Below are positions 1 to 11,800 of a stretch of 64,000 bases of DNA, in pieces. Made by a program: the position numbers and the translations under genes. Origin of the DNA: Flexamia atlantica (taxonomy: Eukaryota > Arthropoda > Insecta > Hemiptera > Cicadellidae); contig JAQJVK010000002.1 of NCBI GenBank assembly GCA_035578135.1, positions 46,458,977 to 46,522,976 on the forward strand. Direction: 5' to 3'. The notes beneath the pieces were generated by a model that searched no databases, had not been told where the DNA came from, and was given only the letters and a program-made list of their open reading frames with translations. Within the stretch, counting starts at the first letter, position 1. Every line of letters begins with the position of its first letter.

Positions 1-399
1 AGGTCAATCTTCTTCTATGATCTTTCCATCACGGCTCGGGAAGCCTGCAACCACAATTTTTTATTTTAAAACAAGCTTGTTGTACAACTTTGTTTAATAA
101 TTTTCATTGAATTCTTAGACATGTCCAAGCCAATTTTACTTCCATAATTGGTTCTACAACCAAAGTTTATCAAACAAGTTGCATACGGTAAACGCGGCTA
201 TACATGCAACGTGAATGATAAACAGTACTTACGACAATCGTATTGTCGTGTATTCTCGCATGTACCGTGTACGTCAATAGCATTGTACTGTATTCTCGAT
301 ACTTTACACGATTGACAAAACTTAATAATTCGTTAATCCAGCGAGACGTTATATGCAATAATTTCAAGCCTCCTTTCTTTTCTCCCCGTCGGATGCATT

Positions 400-667
400 A
401 TCTCGCCGCCGCATCCAAGGTCGGTGGGACGCTGGATGCTGGTTAGCGCGGCGGAGGCGGGGGCTACCGCGGCGACCGGCACGAGGACCGGGCCCACTTG
501 GGCATTCATCTCGAGAGAGGAGAGAAGGGAGAGAGACGTGGGGGGAGGGGGAGGGGAGTTTGTAAATCGTGCGTGGCCCGGGGCCCCGGCTCAGCCGACC
601 CGGCATTCTTGGTCGGCTTCTCCCCTCACAAAAACCGTCTCGCCGCGACTGCACAACACTCCGGAAT
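400..667 (+). promoter_or_regulatory. CpG-rich, GAGA-rich island, candidate promoter
   Basis: Sharply GC/CpG-rich against an AT-rich background. A GAGAGAGG/GGGAGAGAGA tract at about 509-540 resembles GAGA-factor sites of insect promoters, and no TATA box is evident. It lies immediately upstream of the candidate signal-peptide ATG at 668, so it is a candidate arrow promoter. ORFs through it have no recognisable domain. Confidence 0.35.
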
Positions 668-751
668 ATGTCATTCTTCGCATTTTATCGCCACTCTTAC
701 ACCCTAATTTGTGCCGTTGCCCTCTTTTTGTCCGCGTTTATACATTGCTCG
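668..751 (+). CDS. arr: Candidate arrow signal-peptide exon (uncertain)
   Basis: An ATG at 668 opens 28 codons that look like a signal peptide: MSFFAFYRHSYT, then a hydrophobic LICAVALFLSAF core. They end at a GT (752, GTGACA) in phase 0. The ATG lies just downstream of a CpG-rich, GAGA-rich island. A phase-0 exon cannot join the strong acceptor at 8787, which needs phase 1. It can join an alternative acceptor (TTTAG, 8755-8759), adding ten in-frame codons that end V-S-A before YPNLL, a plausible cleavage site. A rival is an ATG at 5643 (MIICSIGLIVVIS, donor GTAAGT at 5682, also phase 0). Vertebrate LRP6 is, as I recall, phase 1 here, which argues against both; exon 1 may lie outside the window. 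Confidence 0.28.
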
Positions 752-934
752 GTGACATCTTCATATCGCTTGCCACTCTTGAGACTTTGCAGATGCCTCT
801 AAATAATTGGTGTGGAATACGTTTAGTAGATATATGCACTTAAGACCGTACAGACTATTAAGGTTTTATCTTTAACTGGAATGATGGAATTTCCGATTTA
901 GTTAGAGCATTGACTATAAAAACATACCGTACGG

Positions 935-1080
935 TCTTGTAGTTTGGGCTATCGGTTAGTTTTGACAGAACACACTGTTTATCGTTACTTGAGCCGCAAC
1001 AATTTGTACGCTGTGATTCTTTAGATGTTGTTCTTATTTTATGTACCCACAAAGTTGGAGTACAAAAGATATAGAATAGC
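935..1080. repeat. Diverged repeat pair, copy 1 (copy 2 at 2400-2545)
   Basis: The two segments share, in order, TTTGGGCTATC, AACACACTG, CAAATTTGTACGCT-like and TTATTT-TACC/TCCAC blocks over about 145 nt, with small indels. They look like two decayed copies of one interspersed repeat; no termini were identified. Confidence 0.6.
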
Positions 1081-2279
1081 TTAAAATATTATAGTTCTGG
1101 ACAGCCTTCTCTGGTGGGTGGCAAAATTTGGAGACTCTACAAATCATCTGCTAAAACTCATGATTGTGTCGATCTGTCAAAACACTGTTTATGTTTTTAA
1201 GGCACATCAACACTACGAAATTCGTCTTGCAATACTTTACCCAAAGTTGTCTTGCGCAATACGAAACGTAATATTAAGTATTGCCACTACTAATGAGCAG
1301 AGCTATGAGCGAATTTTACCATCATTTTACATGTAAGTTTGAAATAGATTTCAACGAGATCTTGTTTAGATTTAATATTTATTGCATATGAGCTTGCAGC
1401 ATAAACTTTCATATTGTAAGTGCGTCTTTATAAACATGTGATCATATGATTGATTACCAAAACAACACAGATGTTTCACGCCAATGTCGAATACAGCGCA
1501 CTCACTCACCCGCCAGTAAGGCTGTCCAGAGCTATAAACAATCCTATACTCTTGCTTGTATGCTTGCTTGCACATTTATCTCAAAAACGGCTCCGAGGAT
1601 TTCCTTCAAAGTCTGGAAATAAGTAATTTATGACTCAAAAACGTCTTTTACGCAGATTACTTGGCCAGAGAAAATCTAATAACGTAATAAATAGAATTTT
1701 AAAGTTGTAAAAATTTAACATTGGCCTTATGGGTTGCCGTGATAGCAACGAAAATAAACAGGGAAAGTGTAAACAAATGAAGTAATCATAACAGCTGTTT
1801 GGAATCTACAGCCATCAAGGGAAAAAGCAGCAAATGGGATGAAGAGTCCATGGAGCAATAAAAAAGGTTTCTATTTATCAATTTTATGACATTGAAATAT
1901 TTTATAGTAACTGGATGAACTGGTAAACATGAAATAACACCGAGCAAGGCTAGGTCCACCAGGTACTGTATACGAAAGTAGGGACATCCAATGTTAATTT
2001 GTTTAGTTCCGCCGCCGAAAAGCAGAGGAGAAATTAGCGCTGATGCATGGAATAGTTCAAGCTGGTTCCGTATAGTCCGCGCTTTTACTCATTATCCGAA
2101 ATTTCAAAATGAGAATGTTTGTAAACAAAAAAGGTAAACATTATGGCAAAAGATACAACAATACAAAACAATAACATACAACTGTCAAAATATAGCAACC
2201 GGCTGCTTGACTTTGGAAAGTGAGCTTGATCCGTAAACTCCTAAAACAATATCAATCGGACTGAAAAATGAAAGTGACG

Positions 2280-2317
2280 CCACAGTCTAGGAGAAAAATT
2301 TCTCTCCTAGACTGTGG
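2280..2317. repeat. Perfect 15-bp hairpin
   Basis: Arms CCACAGTCTAGGAGA (2280-2294) and its exact reverse complement (2303-2317) around an 8-nt loop. Weaker pairing continues outward (GAAAAATGAA against TTCATTTTTC), as in a foldback MITE. Confidence 0.75.
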
Positions 2318-5300
2318 TTGCGCCATCTCTTTTTCGGCGGCGGGAACTTCATTTTTCCATAAGGTGTCCCTACTTAGAGGGTTCTGTATATCAGTGTTGA
2401 GGTTTGGGCTATCAGTTTTGGCACAAAACACACTGGTTTTAAGTCGCTTTACCTTGAAACTTGACAAATTGTACGCTACAATTCTTTTGACATTGTAGTT
2501 TATTTATCCACTCTACAAAATTGAACTACAAAGGATAGTATAGTCAGTATTAAATAAGGATATTCTAAAGAGTGTCAAGTTTTAATAAAAAGCTCCATGT
2601 AACAAAAGCTAAGTGGAAAACAAGAGGTTGCGTGTGAATTTCATTTTTGTTCCAATTTATTTTTGGTCGTGTTAAAATTAACCAATTAATTATTCTGGTA
2701 CTATAGTTTTTTTTTGCAAAATCTGACAAGTCTGGCAGAAAATCTTTAAGAATACTATTATTTGAAATAAACCATAATTATTAAAAAAAAATTAATTCAA
2801 TGGCAAAACCTTACTACAGTATAAGCGCACAAAGCGATTGATCGTTCAAGGCGGTTGCTGCTCTTACGCAGGCAATACTGTTAGGAGCAACAACATAGTC
2901 GTATATCAGGCCGGAAAGTACCAGTCATTGGTATGACTTATCAGTTTTATTCCTTTGAAGTCCATTAGCCACGGGATCTGAGGAAATAAATAACACCCTC
3001 ACACAAACAAGGTTATTTATTGATTGTTTTCCTCAACTGAGATGTAAATTGACCATGGTTTACCCAATAATCTGAAAGTAACATTTTTTATACCAACAGC
3101 CTATTTCATTTACAGTCGAGTTTGAGACGCTATGAAAATTAATATCTACCAAATTTAAACGTATAGTTAATAATTAATTGCAGCCGCTAGAGTACAACAT
3201 CCCTTTAATGTACTTGCAGTTGCCCGTGGCTTCGCTCATGATAAAAATTTTAACACACGCTGCCTAAATGAAGATGGTGCCACATACTGAGTTCATGATT
3301 AAATAGATAAGGTACAAAAACGATTGGTGACTTTAATATAGTACAAATCACCTAAAAGAAAAAACAACCATAAACCATGATAAATGCATAGAGTAATAAT
3401 AATAACTTCGTCATAAATGGAACCAAACTATAAATCAGCTGTAGAGACCTATCTGTATCTATATGTGAAGCTTAAACCGCCTTCTTGATTGAATAAAAAT
3501 TGACAATTTAGTCGAAAGACCATCCATTATATTATACAGAAAGATGTTAGACCTTTGACCCCACCGAAAAACCCTGAAAACTTTGAATTTTGAAAACCCC
3601 GTTCTCAGTGGATGCTCACGCCCTATGGGAACGTCTACGAAAAGCTTCAAGATTCTAAGTCAAGTTCAAGTAGTTTGAGCTGTGCGATGATAGGTCAGTG
3701 GTATTTGACAAATATAAAGCAGATATATATACTTTCATCAGCCAGAAAGATGTTTTAGGAATCCGCTAAGAACGCAGGTCTGCTGCGACAGGAGTACTTA
3801 GAAATATCGCTGCCCCCCGCACGAGGCATTCTTATTTGGCCTCTCTATACTACACATGCCAGCACATCCCAGCGCCCCCGCCGACAAAACCCCTAGGGGT
3901 GTCGCTGCCTGGGAAGGCTTATCAGTAGCTCAGTAACTCAGTAGGCCTATCGTTGAATCTGTGCTATAGTATAGAGTGACCCTGAGGCAGGAATTACCCT
4001 CTTCGCAGACCGTGCGTAATTAGTGAATCTTAAAGCAGTTTCCTGTTTCATGAACGTTTATGTACGTAGAGTAGAAAATGCCTTGATTAAATACCACCAA
4101 AGTATTTTCTAGTGTTTTAGGGTCTATTTTGAACAACAACAAAATAACATAGCCGTCCCGCAATTTTTAAAAATGGTTTACATTATCTCTTTTATTAACC
4201 GCTGTTATAAGGAAGGAAGGACATTTTAGTATCTCTAGTCAGTGATTTATTTTATTTTTTTACAGACAGCTGGTTTTACATTCTATGAAATGTCTTGCTT
4301 TTAACGTCTGTTTGAATATAAACATTTCATCACTTATAATTTTGGCATAAGGATATTATTAATATGTGATCATTGAGAGGGTCTATGCGCGGCCTTGGTC
4401 TGTGGTGTAGTCCGAGGGTCAGATCAGGATGAAAATCCTGATAAATGTATAATGATTGGGAAAATATTAACTTTATGTAGTACATGTCAATTGAAAAGAA
4501 ATATTATAAACCAAAACATAAAACTTTATGAAATCATAAAACATCTGTAACGACGAATCCATCAGTGAAGGTAACTACCATCTGCTTGGAAAACTGAAAA
4601 TGTAAACAAAACGTCATCCCATTGAATTATGGGGAAATTCAAAACAAACTTGGTCGAGATCAAATAAAACTCGGTTTTTAGAAGCTTTCTATTTAATTTC
4701 AAAAAGACGTACGCTAGTTTTAAGTCGTCTAAAACCTTCTCATATGTGCATATAACACAGAATAAAAGTTTCAGCCAAAATAGTACTCTAGTTTTCGCGT
4801 GAAAAGCGGTCTAAAGTGTGATGTTGAGCGTTACCAACACACATCGTGGCATAAATTGAGATAAGGCTTGATTCGGATTCTCTGACCTTCAAAACGCAAA
4901 AATAACCAAAAATTTCATAATTCTAAGCAATGTACGGACAAAACTCTAATTTTATTTATATAGATTGTGTAAATTCACATTTTCCCTAATAAATGTGATT
5001 ATTTTTGTGTGATGATTTTTAGGGATTTTTTTTAGTTTTTCGAATTATGAATAATAGGTCTGTTATTCAACAAAAAACATATTCAATTACTCTACAGATA
5101 CTGTTGCATTTTGGGCTCAAAACTCCAAACTTGTGGCATTTAAACTTCTACATTTTATCCTATCACATTATGCTTGATAAATTAAAAATCAGGAACGGTT
5201 ATTGAACTCCTCCAGTGGGATATTCCGTAGCCGAAGAGGCAGCGACCGCTCGCTGCTGCGGCGGCTGCGAAGGCGTCAACACGGCAGTAGGTGTACGGGG

Positions 5301-6170
5301 GGGGGGCATGCTAACAAGTCTGTCCTGTCCGATCCTGGGCCGCATCTAGCATTCCCAATATAATTATGTACAGTCTGGTCCCGCGCGGGTCCTCCCGCTC
5401 TATCATTACTATATTATTCCACCCTTGTTATCCCCTTGTTGATTTTTTCTGATTGGTTTGTTTTATATTTTTTAGTCGCCCGGTCGAGTCGGGAACGGGT
5501 TCCGAAGTACGGGTGGCCTCTTTTACATATCGGTCCGTTTTTACTGGGAATTGTACACTTTTGCGAGAACGGGAAAGGTCGGTCAACTGTCTGTGAAAAA
5601 AAAACATTTTCGATTAAGCCTTTGGATAACTTTGTTTGCGAGATGATAATTTGTTCAATTGGGTTAATTGTTGTTATATCTGTAAGTTCGAGTTTTGAAC
5701 GGTTTCTATCAATTTTAGACTATTAATATCAATAGTTGAGAATTATGAGTCGTCTCAGTCCATGGAAACTGTTTTTTCAACTTTGAATTATTACATCTAC
5801 TTTCTCTTCAAAGTATTCCTAGTCGGATTGCTGTTCAAAGATTAGGCCTACACTAAATTCAATGAAGTTTTACGAATTAGTTTAAAAAATTTAAATGTGA
5901 TTCATTTGGGTTCTTATAGTGATGAGATTTGAATACACTTTTCATTACGAAACATGGTATTTTTCTTTATCTCCTGTGCACGGGTTTGGTGGCAACAAAC
6001 CTAGTATAGAACAAACCCTCTTAACCAGCTCGCTTTTCAATGATGTTCAATTTGAGGATTCGCTAATGAAGAAAATCGCCCATCTTCATACTTCTCCCTC
6101 AAATATCCACATACTATTGATATTTGGCTTTTCGAGCCTGAGGTATTTTAAACACTAGTTGATTGCTGGC

Positions 6171-6282
6171 TCGATCGTTCACAGGGCCACACAGGTGATG
6201 GCGGTGGTAGTGTATCGCGATGCCCGTCGATCGTTCACAGGGCCACACCGGTGGTGGCGGTGGTAGTGTATCGCGATGCCCG
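6171..6282. repeat. 56-bp tandem duplication in a CpG-rich patch
   Basis: Two consecutive 56-bp units starting TCGATCGTTCACAGGGCCAC, differing at a few bases (ACAGGTGATGG against ACCGGTGGTGG). Each contains GGCGGTGGTAGTGTATCGCG. Confidence 0.85.
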
Positions 6283-7510
6283 CATGCCCGTGTCGTGTCG
6301 GCCCCTGTGACACCGCGGTATGAAGGGGTGTTCACACTTGTGCATTGTCCCGGCTGTCACCGTCACCTCCGCTCAGTCCGGAAACGCCCCCTCCCCTCTC
6401 GCCGCTCATTATCATCACAGCCAGGTCCTCGTTGTTCTTTCCGTGAACGATTAAAAACAAAGGATCCGTCTCGCGGCCAACCGTCTATGAAGATTTGAGT
6501 GGACCGTGGAAGAGCGAGACTGCGGCGCTTTTGATTGAAAAGGGGCTTCCGAGTTTGTTGTTATTAATGGAGATGTGATGTGTGAACTGGCTGAAAGGGG
6601 TGTTGATTCTTCCATCGCAATTGGTGGCGTGAAAAAAAATTTCTTCTGGAGGATAGAGGAAGGTCTTTTTAGTTCCCAGTCAAAAAATGTCTTTTCGACG
6701 AGTTTAAAACATTTTAGGTACTCTTAAAACTACAACTACAAAAACCAGAAGTGAAATCTTAGTTTTTTTCACGGATACATGTTGGGCGAAGTAGGAACAA
6801 ACAAAATTATAACTGCTTTCTGCTGCCTCGTTTTATTGGGATGTATTAAAGATTATGCTTGGATCTTGGAACGAAACCCGGATGTTTTTGAGCAACATGA
6901 GCAACATAACTAGGATTTCATGAGTATAAAAATCAACTCAACTACACTTATAAACAAGATGGATTCAATTTGGATTTAAAATCGTTATAGGTATCTCGGC
7001 ATTTTTTGTCTTTTTTCTTTGAACTTCGAAACACAAAGAGAGAAACTCAAAGATAACATAGAAGTATCATCGGTGATTTACACTTTCTGTGGATTAAATA
7101 TTACAGTGTTTTTCTTCACTATCATTACATAACACTTCCACAAACGGTCGGCACTCGAGCGGTCGGTCAGACCTCGCTCCAGCTCCGCAGTAGCCGTGCA
7201 CCACAAACAGCAGCGGCAATGATCTTGTTTACGATTGCAGCTGGCCTCAAACAGTTATTTATGTATCACTGGTTAAGAGTTATCTTTAACCCGGATCGCT
7301 CGATACCAAGCTAATTTCGGTCTCGCTTTGAAGACTCGGAATGGGTTTGGTGTCTAAACACCGTTAAATTAAGTTTTTAAATCAGGAAAGTTAACACATT
7401 AAGCCACTTTAAATTTGGATTGGAAAAGGATAACATTGCATCAAAGAAATTCATTACTTGGCGAAAAAAAACTGCTAGATATGCGAGAAATTCATATATT
7501 TTTAAATATA

Positions 7511-8359
7511 CAGTAGACTCTTGATAGTTTGACACATAGTGGACTTAAGAGGTTTCCAAGTATGAAAAGTCAAACTATAGGGAGTATAAGGGATTTTATA
7601 TACGCATATCATATATTTAATTTCGTAAGGCGATTCTTTGCGTCAAAATTGTGGGCGTCTGGCAAGTCGTAGGAATATGGAAAAGGGCTCAAATTGAAGG
7701 TCTCTATTCCGTGACGGAAAAAATTCTGAAATTCTCTGAAACTCACCAGAAAACGAGAAATAACGTAAAATATCTGCCATTGAAAAATAATTGGGACTTT
7801 AAAAAGTCCGCTTTGTTTACATAAAACATGTCGTGCTGATACTTGATCAAAAACCGTCAAAGTTGTGTGCATATGGCAAGTCGTAAAAATATGAAAGAGG
7901 GCTCAAATTAAAGGTCTCTATTCCATGATGGGAAAAATTCTTAAATTGTTTGAAACTCACCATATAAAGAGACGTAACATAAAATATCTGCCATTTAAAA
8001 AGCATTGTGATTTAAAAAAGTCCACTTTGTTTACATAAAACTTTTGGTGCTGATACTTCATTGAAAACTTTGTGTACTTTGAAAACTTAAGATATTAACA
8101 GTATGGTGTATGTAAAAGCCAGTTTGCAATGAAAGTAAGAATTGTTTTTATTTTCTCTTACTAGGGGCCTTTAGCCCCTTCAAATCTCTAGTAGCTCCTA
8201 AATGCACTAAATGATACAAACCTAAGCCATTGCACAGCTTTCATAATATAGACCCCAATTACTAGACAAAATATTTGTTTGATTGTCGTTGGGTGTCTGC
8301 TCATGTCGAACTATACTGAGTGTCGAGGTATCGAGTGTCAAACTATCGAGAGTCTACAG
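7511..8359. mobile_element. pogo/Tigger-like non-autonomous element with internal tandem duplication
   Basis: Termini CAGTAGACTCTTGATAGTTT and the inverted ACTATCGAGAGTCTAC, both flanked by TA (7509-7510, 8360-8361). CAG ends with a TA target duplication are typical of pogo/Tigger members of Tc1-mariner. Inside, a unit of about 215 bp (from about 7650 and 7866, both containing GGCAAGTCGTA and GGTCTCTATTCC) is duplicated. No transposase ORF. Confidence 0.75.
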
Positions 8360-8787
8360 TATTGTGATTGTGGTTAATAAAGGAAAAACTGGCAGCAAAA
8401 CTGGCACACATTCAGGAATATCAGAGGATTCCTATCCTCATTACCTTTTATCCCTGAATCGATTAAAATCCCTATTTTAATTGATAATATTAGTGTGCAG
8501 TGTATCATTGCCATGTGTACTTCTGTGCCTTAATTGCTCTTTAACTGTTTTTGTTATAACACGTTTTAACCATATTTGTTTCCGTATCTGCAAGTCCTTT
8601 TTATATTTTATATTAAATCACAGTCTCATCAACAAAGAACATGTGGCCATGTGGTTAGCTATTTACTCTCTCAGGACTTATTATATTGAGGACCAATTCA
8701 TTAAAACATTTTCCATTCAATTTCGCTCACTCTAGTTAATTTCTTGAGGTTTCCTTTAGCTTGGCTTACGTGGGTGTTTTGTTTCAG

Positions 8788-8873
8788 CTTACCCCAATCT
8801 TCTTTTCGTCACGAGCAGAGACATCAGAATTGCAAATGTTTCTCGTCCCTCAAAAGTCGTTACTATTGTCAAA
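8788..8873 (+). CDS. arr: arrow coding exon v1 (start of propeller 1)
   Basis: Two bases complete a split codon, then 28 codons begin YPNLLFVTSRDIRIANVSRP, matching the mature N-terminus of LRP6 (PLLLYANRRDLRL). The acceptor is TTTCAG after a T-rich tract and the donor is GTAAGT at 8874. A second acceptor 28 nt upstream (exon from 8760) also keeps the frame open and would make a 114-nt, phase-0 exon. Confidence 0.93.
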
Positions 8874-11800
8874 GTAAGTAAACACTCTATTTTTTTAACT
8901 TTTATGTATACTTTTTCAAACTCCTTTTTGAAATTTAAATCAATGCCACAGATAAAGATTGTGCACTACCCTACATTATTTTGTATCAGTTTCTATAATT
9001 AATTATTAACTTTTTAAAACCAGTTTAAAAGTTTATATAACTTAACATATACATTACCTATTTTATTTGTGTATTTTAAGTACTTTGCTTGACTATAGAA
9101 TTAATGAAAAAATTAAATGAAAAATTCTTTATTTGAACAGACAAAGTTAGGTCTTCAAAGCCCTCTCTTACACTTAATCTGCTTAAAAATATGTACATAA
9201 ATATGTTACAAATATAACAGGAAACAAACTTAAAAAATCAATGCGTTCATTTAAACCAGAGAAATACAAACTGTATCCATCCCCACTGGCACACTCTTCC
9301 GTGTCAGTTTTGTGAGATTGTGCTTGTCAAATAGTGATGTATTGAGAGTCAGTTTTGTCTGATGGCATGACAAAATTAAATGATTTAGAATTTGCAATCT
9401 GATTTTTTATGTGTGGTGTGTTTTGTCAGCTTGATATTGATTTGTAAATATTGTGATCCACCCTAATAATTTGACAGTGTAAGTCCACTGATTGATCTCT
9501 CATTGATGTCATAAGTTTCATTTTCTACTGTAACGTTCCAAAAATGTACAGGAGTCAAGAAAGGTAAATAAATTCACTAGACCGATAAATGTTATGGATC
9601 TATATACATAAATCCATTATCACTTGAAAGGTTACTGTCCGAGTTTGATTGACTTTTGAGTGTTTGGTGACATCACTTGGGAAGTGAGTGTATCAACGTT
9701 TTCAGCCAGGAGCCACTTGAGTGCCTGAGTGTCTCGGTGGCGCTGGCCTTTGTGCCAGAGAAAAGTTTAGTTCTCTATATTGACAGGAAACAATAAGATT
9801 TAATTATAAGCGTTTCTCAGTGACTATATCTTATCAAACACCTTAATGAGTATCACACAGTATAAGTTATGAGTGTTGAGTGAAACACTTGCGTAATCAT
9901 AATGTGTTATTGTGATGTTTCTTGACTTGTTTAAAATGAAAACTCTTCAGTTACCAGCTCCCTCACTGGGGAATGAAAATTTTGGCAATCCTTTCAATGA
10001 ATGAATTTTTTGGGAAGATTTTTTTTTCATGGACGATCTTCTTTTACCTCATGCTCGAGTGGGCGCATGAGGAGTTTTCCTCCGCACGGGTATTTTTTAA
10101 TAAAATAAACAGGCATAGTGGGTGTCAGCAGTCGTGTCCTGCTCCATATGCCTCAATCCAGGAATCCCCTAAAGCTATTTATATATTTCCCTACACCCCC
10201 TTGGTACCTACCTTTTTATTTGCAATTCAGTAATGTCGTGTCAGTTTGCAGAGCGCCCTCTCCCATAACACCAACAGTGATACCTGTTCTTTATTAGAAA
10301 ATTACTTACAATGTTCAATTGAATTATTACACATATTAAGTTGAACAATTAATTGCATCAACGATGAAATGTAGTTCCTAATGAAGTTTGTCAATATGTA
10401 AATACAATATTTCGTTTTAAAACAAGTACAATGGGTTAAATTTGTACGATTTAGTGTTGCGGAGTAAAACTCCGCATGCTGCCATTTTACCGGTGAAGCA
10501 CCCGCTCAAGGGTTAACACTCAATTCTGTTCAAAACAAAAGCTGTGTAGATTGTAAATACCGCACGTTCAAAGTTCCCTCGGTGTTATCACTTTGTGGTT
10601 GTGGTGGTAGGATCTGGAGGAGGGCGCGGCGGTGGACTTCTACCACGCAGAGTCGCTGGTGTGCTGGACCGACCGCGGGCTGGAGATGATACAGTGTGTC
10701 ACATACAACGGCACCGAGGCCGTCAACAAGGTAAACTGATGACCATGTTTTATCGATTAGTCAGGTTTATTTGTAAACTTGAAGAAAAATATTGTCACTT
10801 TAACTGCTAAGGGTACCTAAATGTTTTATTCAGGTTTACAGCTCAATGTAAAATTAAAAATGTATGGAACGTGTTCCTTGTCACATGTTATTAGATTTTT
10901 ATTCATTAAAAGAAACAATTTAGCCTAATAGGCTCTATTATTTTTTTCTCTGGCCAGTTTTTACACTTATTAAAAACAGTATTTATAAATATTAAAAATC
11001 AATAACTGTAATCACATGAGGCAAAATCTAAAATGTTTCACTTTCTCACAAAACTAAACGTTATGTGATGTATATTAGAGATTTTATACAGCCTATGGTA
11101 AATAAAATGTAGAAAATTTCCATCTTTGTTATAATTTTTGGTACGAACATAAAAAATTAATATTTTAATATTAAATAAGTCCATTTCGCTCTTCTACTCA
11201 ATTGATTTTCATTATTGAGGTCTTAAAGGTATATCTGTGCAGATTAGCTATCAAGCATCTACATTCATTTATCTACTTCATAAATCGACTTATACTCAAA
11301 CACAAATTCATCCCCATGTATTTCTTATAGGAGTTTCAAATGTGCAACACCGTATTATTAGACCTATTGTTTTCCATACATCTCTGTATTGAATCGGTCA
11401 TCATAATTAGTGTTGGTCTTGAAATATTCAGTGAAATACAGGCTTTCATATGAGGTTGACAGAACTCAAATCAGTTAAAATTATGGGGTATTCTGGATCT
11501 CTAAAAAATTGAATATTTCTTAAGTTTGTCTTTATTAAGAAACTTCAATTCAGTTTGAATACATTTTTCTCATGGCTCTTGTTGGACTGTTTGTTAAAAA
11601 ATATTGTTGCAGCTATTAGCTATTTTAATTCGTAATATTAATTTAAATTGAGGATTTGTTCAAATAACAGTGATCTGTATCTATAATCATTTTAAGGAGA
11701 TTTTCAAGCTGGCCAAATTCCCGTCCTTAAAAAACCTTTTTTATAATAAAAAAAGTTGAACTGAGATGGTTAATTTATCTGTTTTGAATTATTGTTAATT

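Larger units (their letters stand above)
752..7508. other. Upstream or first-intron sequence without a recognised gene
   Basis: Mostly AT-rich. It holds a diverged repeat pair (935-1080 and 2400-2545), a hairpin at 2280-2317, a CGTGGCTTCGCTCATG motif at about 3228 shared with 59337, and CpG-rich patches at about 5220-5540, 6170-6540 and 7140-7330 that could be promoters or untranslated exons. No ORF has a recognisable domain. Its status as intron depends on whether exon 1 is at 668. Confidence 0.5.

Noticed and set aside
424..843. 139-codon plus-strand ORF across the CpG island, and overlapping ORFs in the other frames
   Set aside because: GC-driven open frames without domains; several frames are open at once, as expected from low stop density.
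4381..4440. tRNA or tRNA-derived SINE (TGGTGTAGTCCGAGG then GGGTCAGATC)
   Set aside because: The A-box resemblance is weak, the B-box is poor and no cloverleaf can be folded by eye.
5436..5726. 96-codon hydrophobic ORF
   Set aside because: No ATG at its start and no family match; only the short ATG-to-donor piece at 5643-5681 was kept as an alternative signal-peptide exon.
6220..6498. 92-codon ORF in a CpG-rich patch
   Set aside because: Composition is repetitive (56-bp duplication) and the protein has no recognisable feature.
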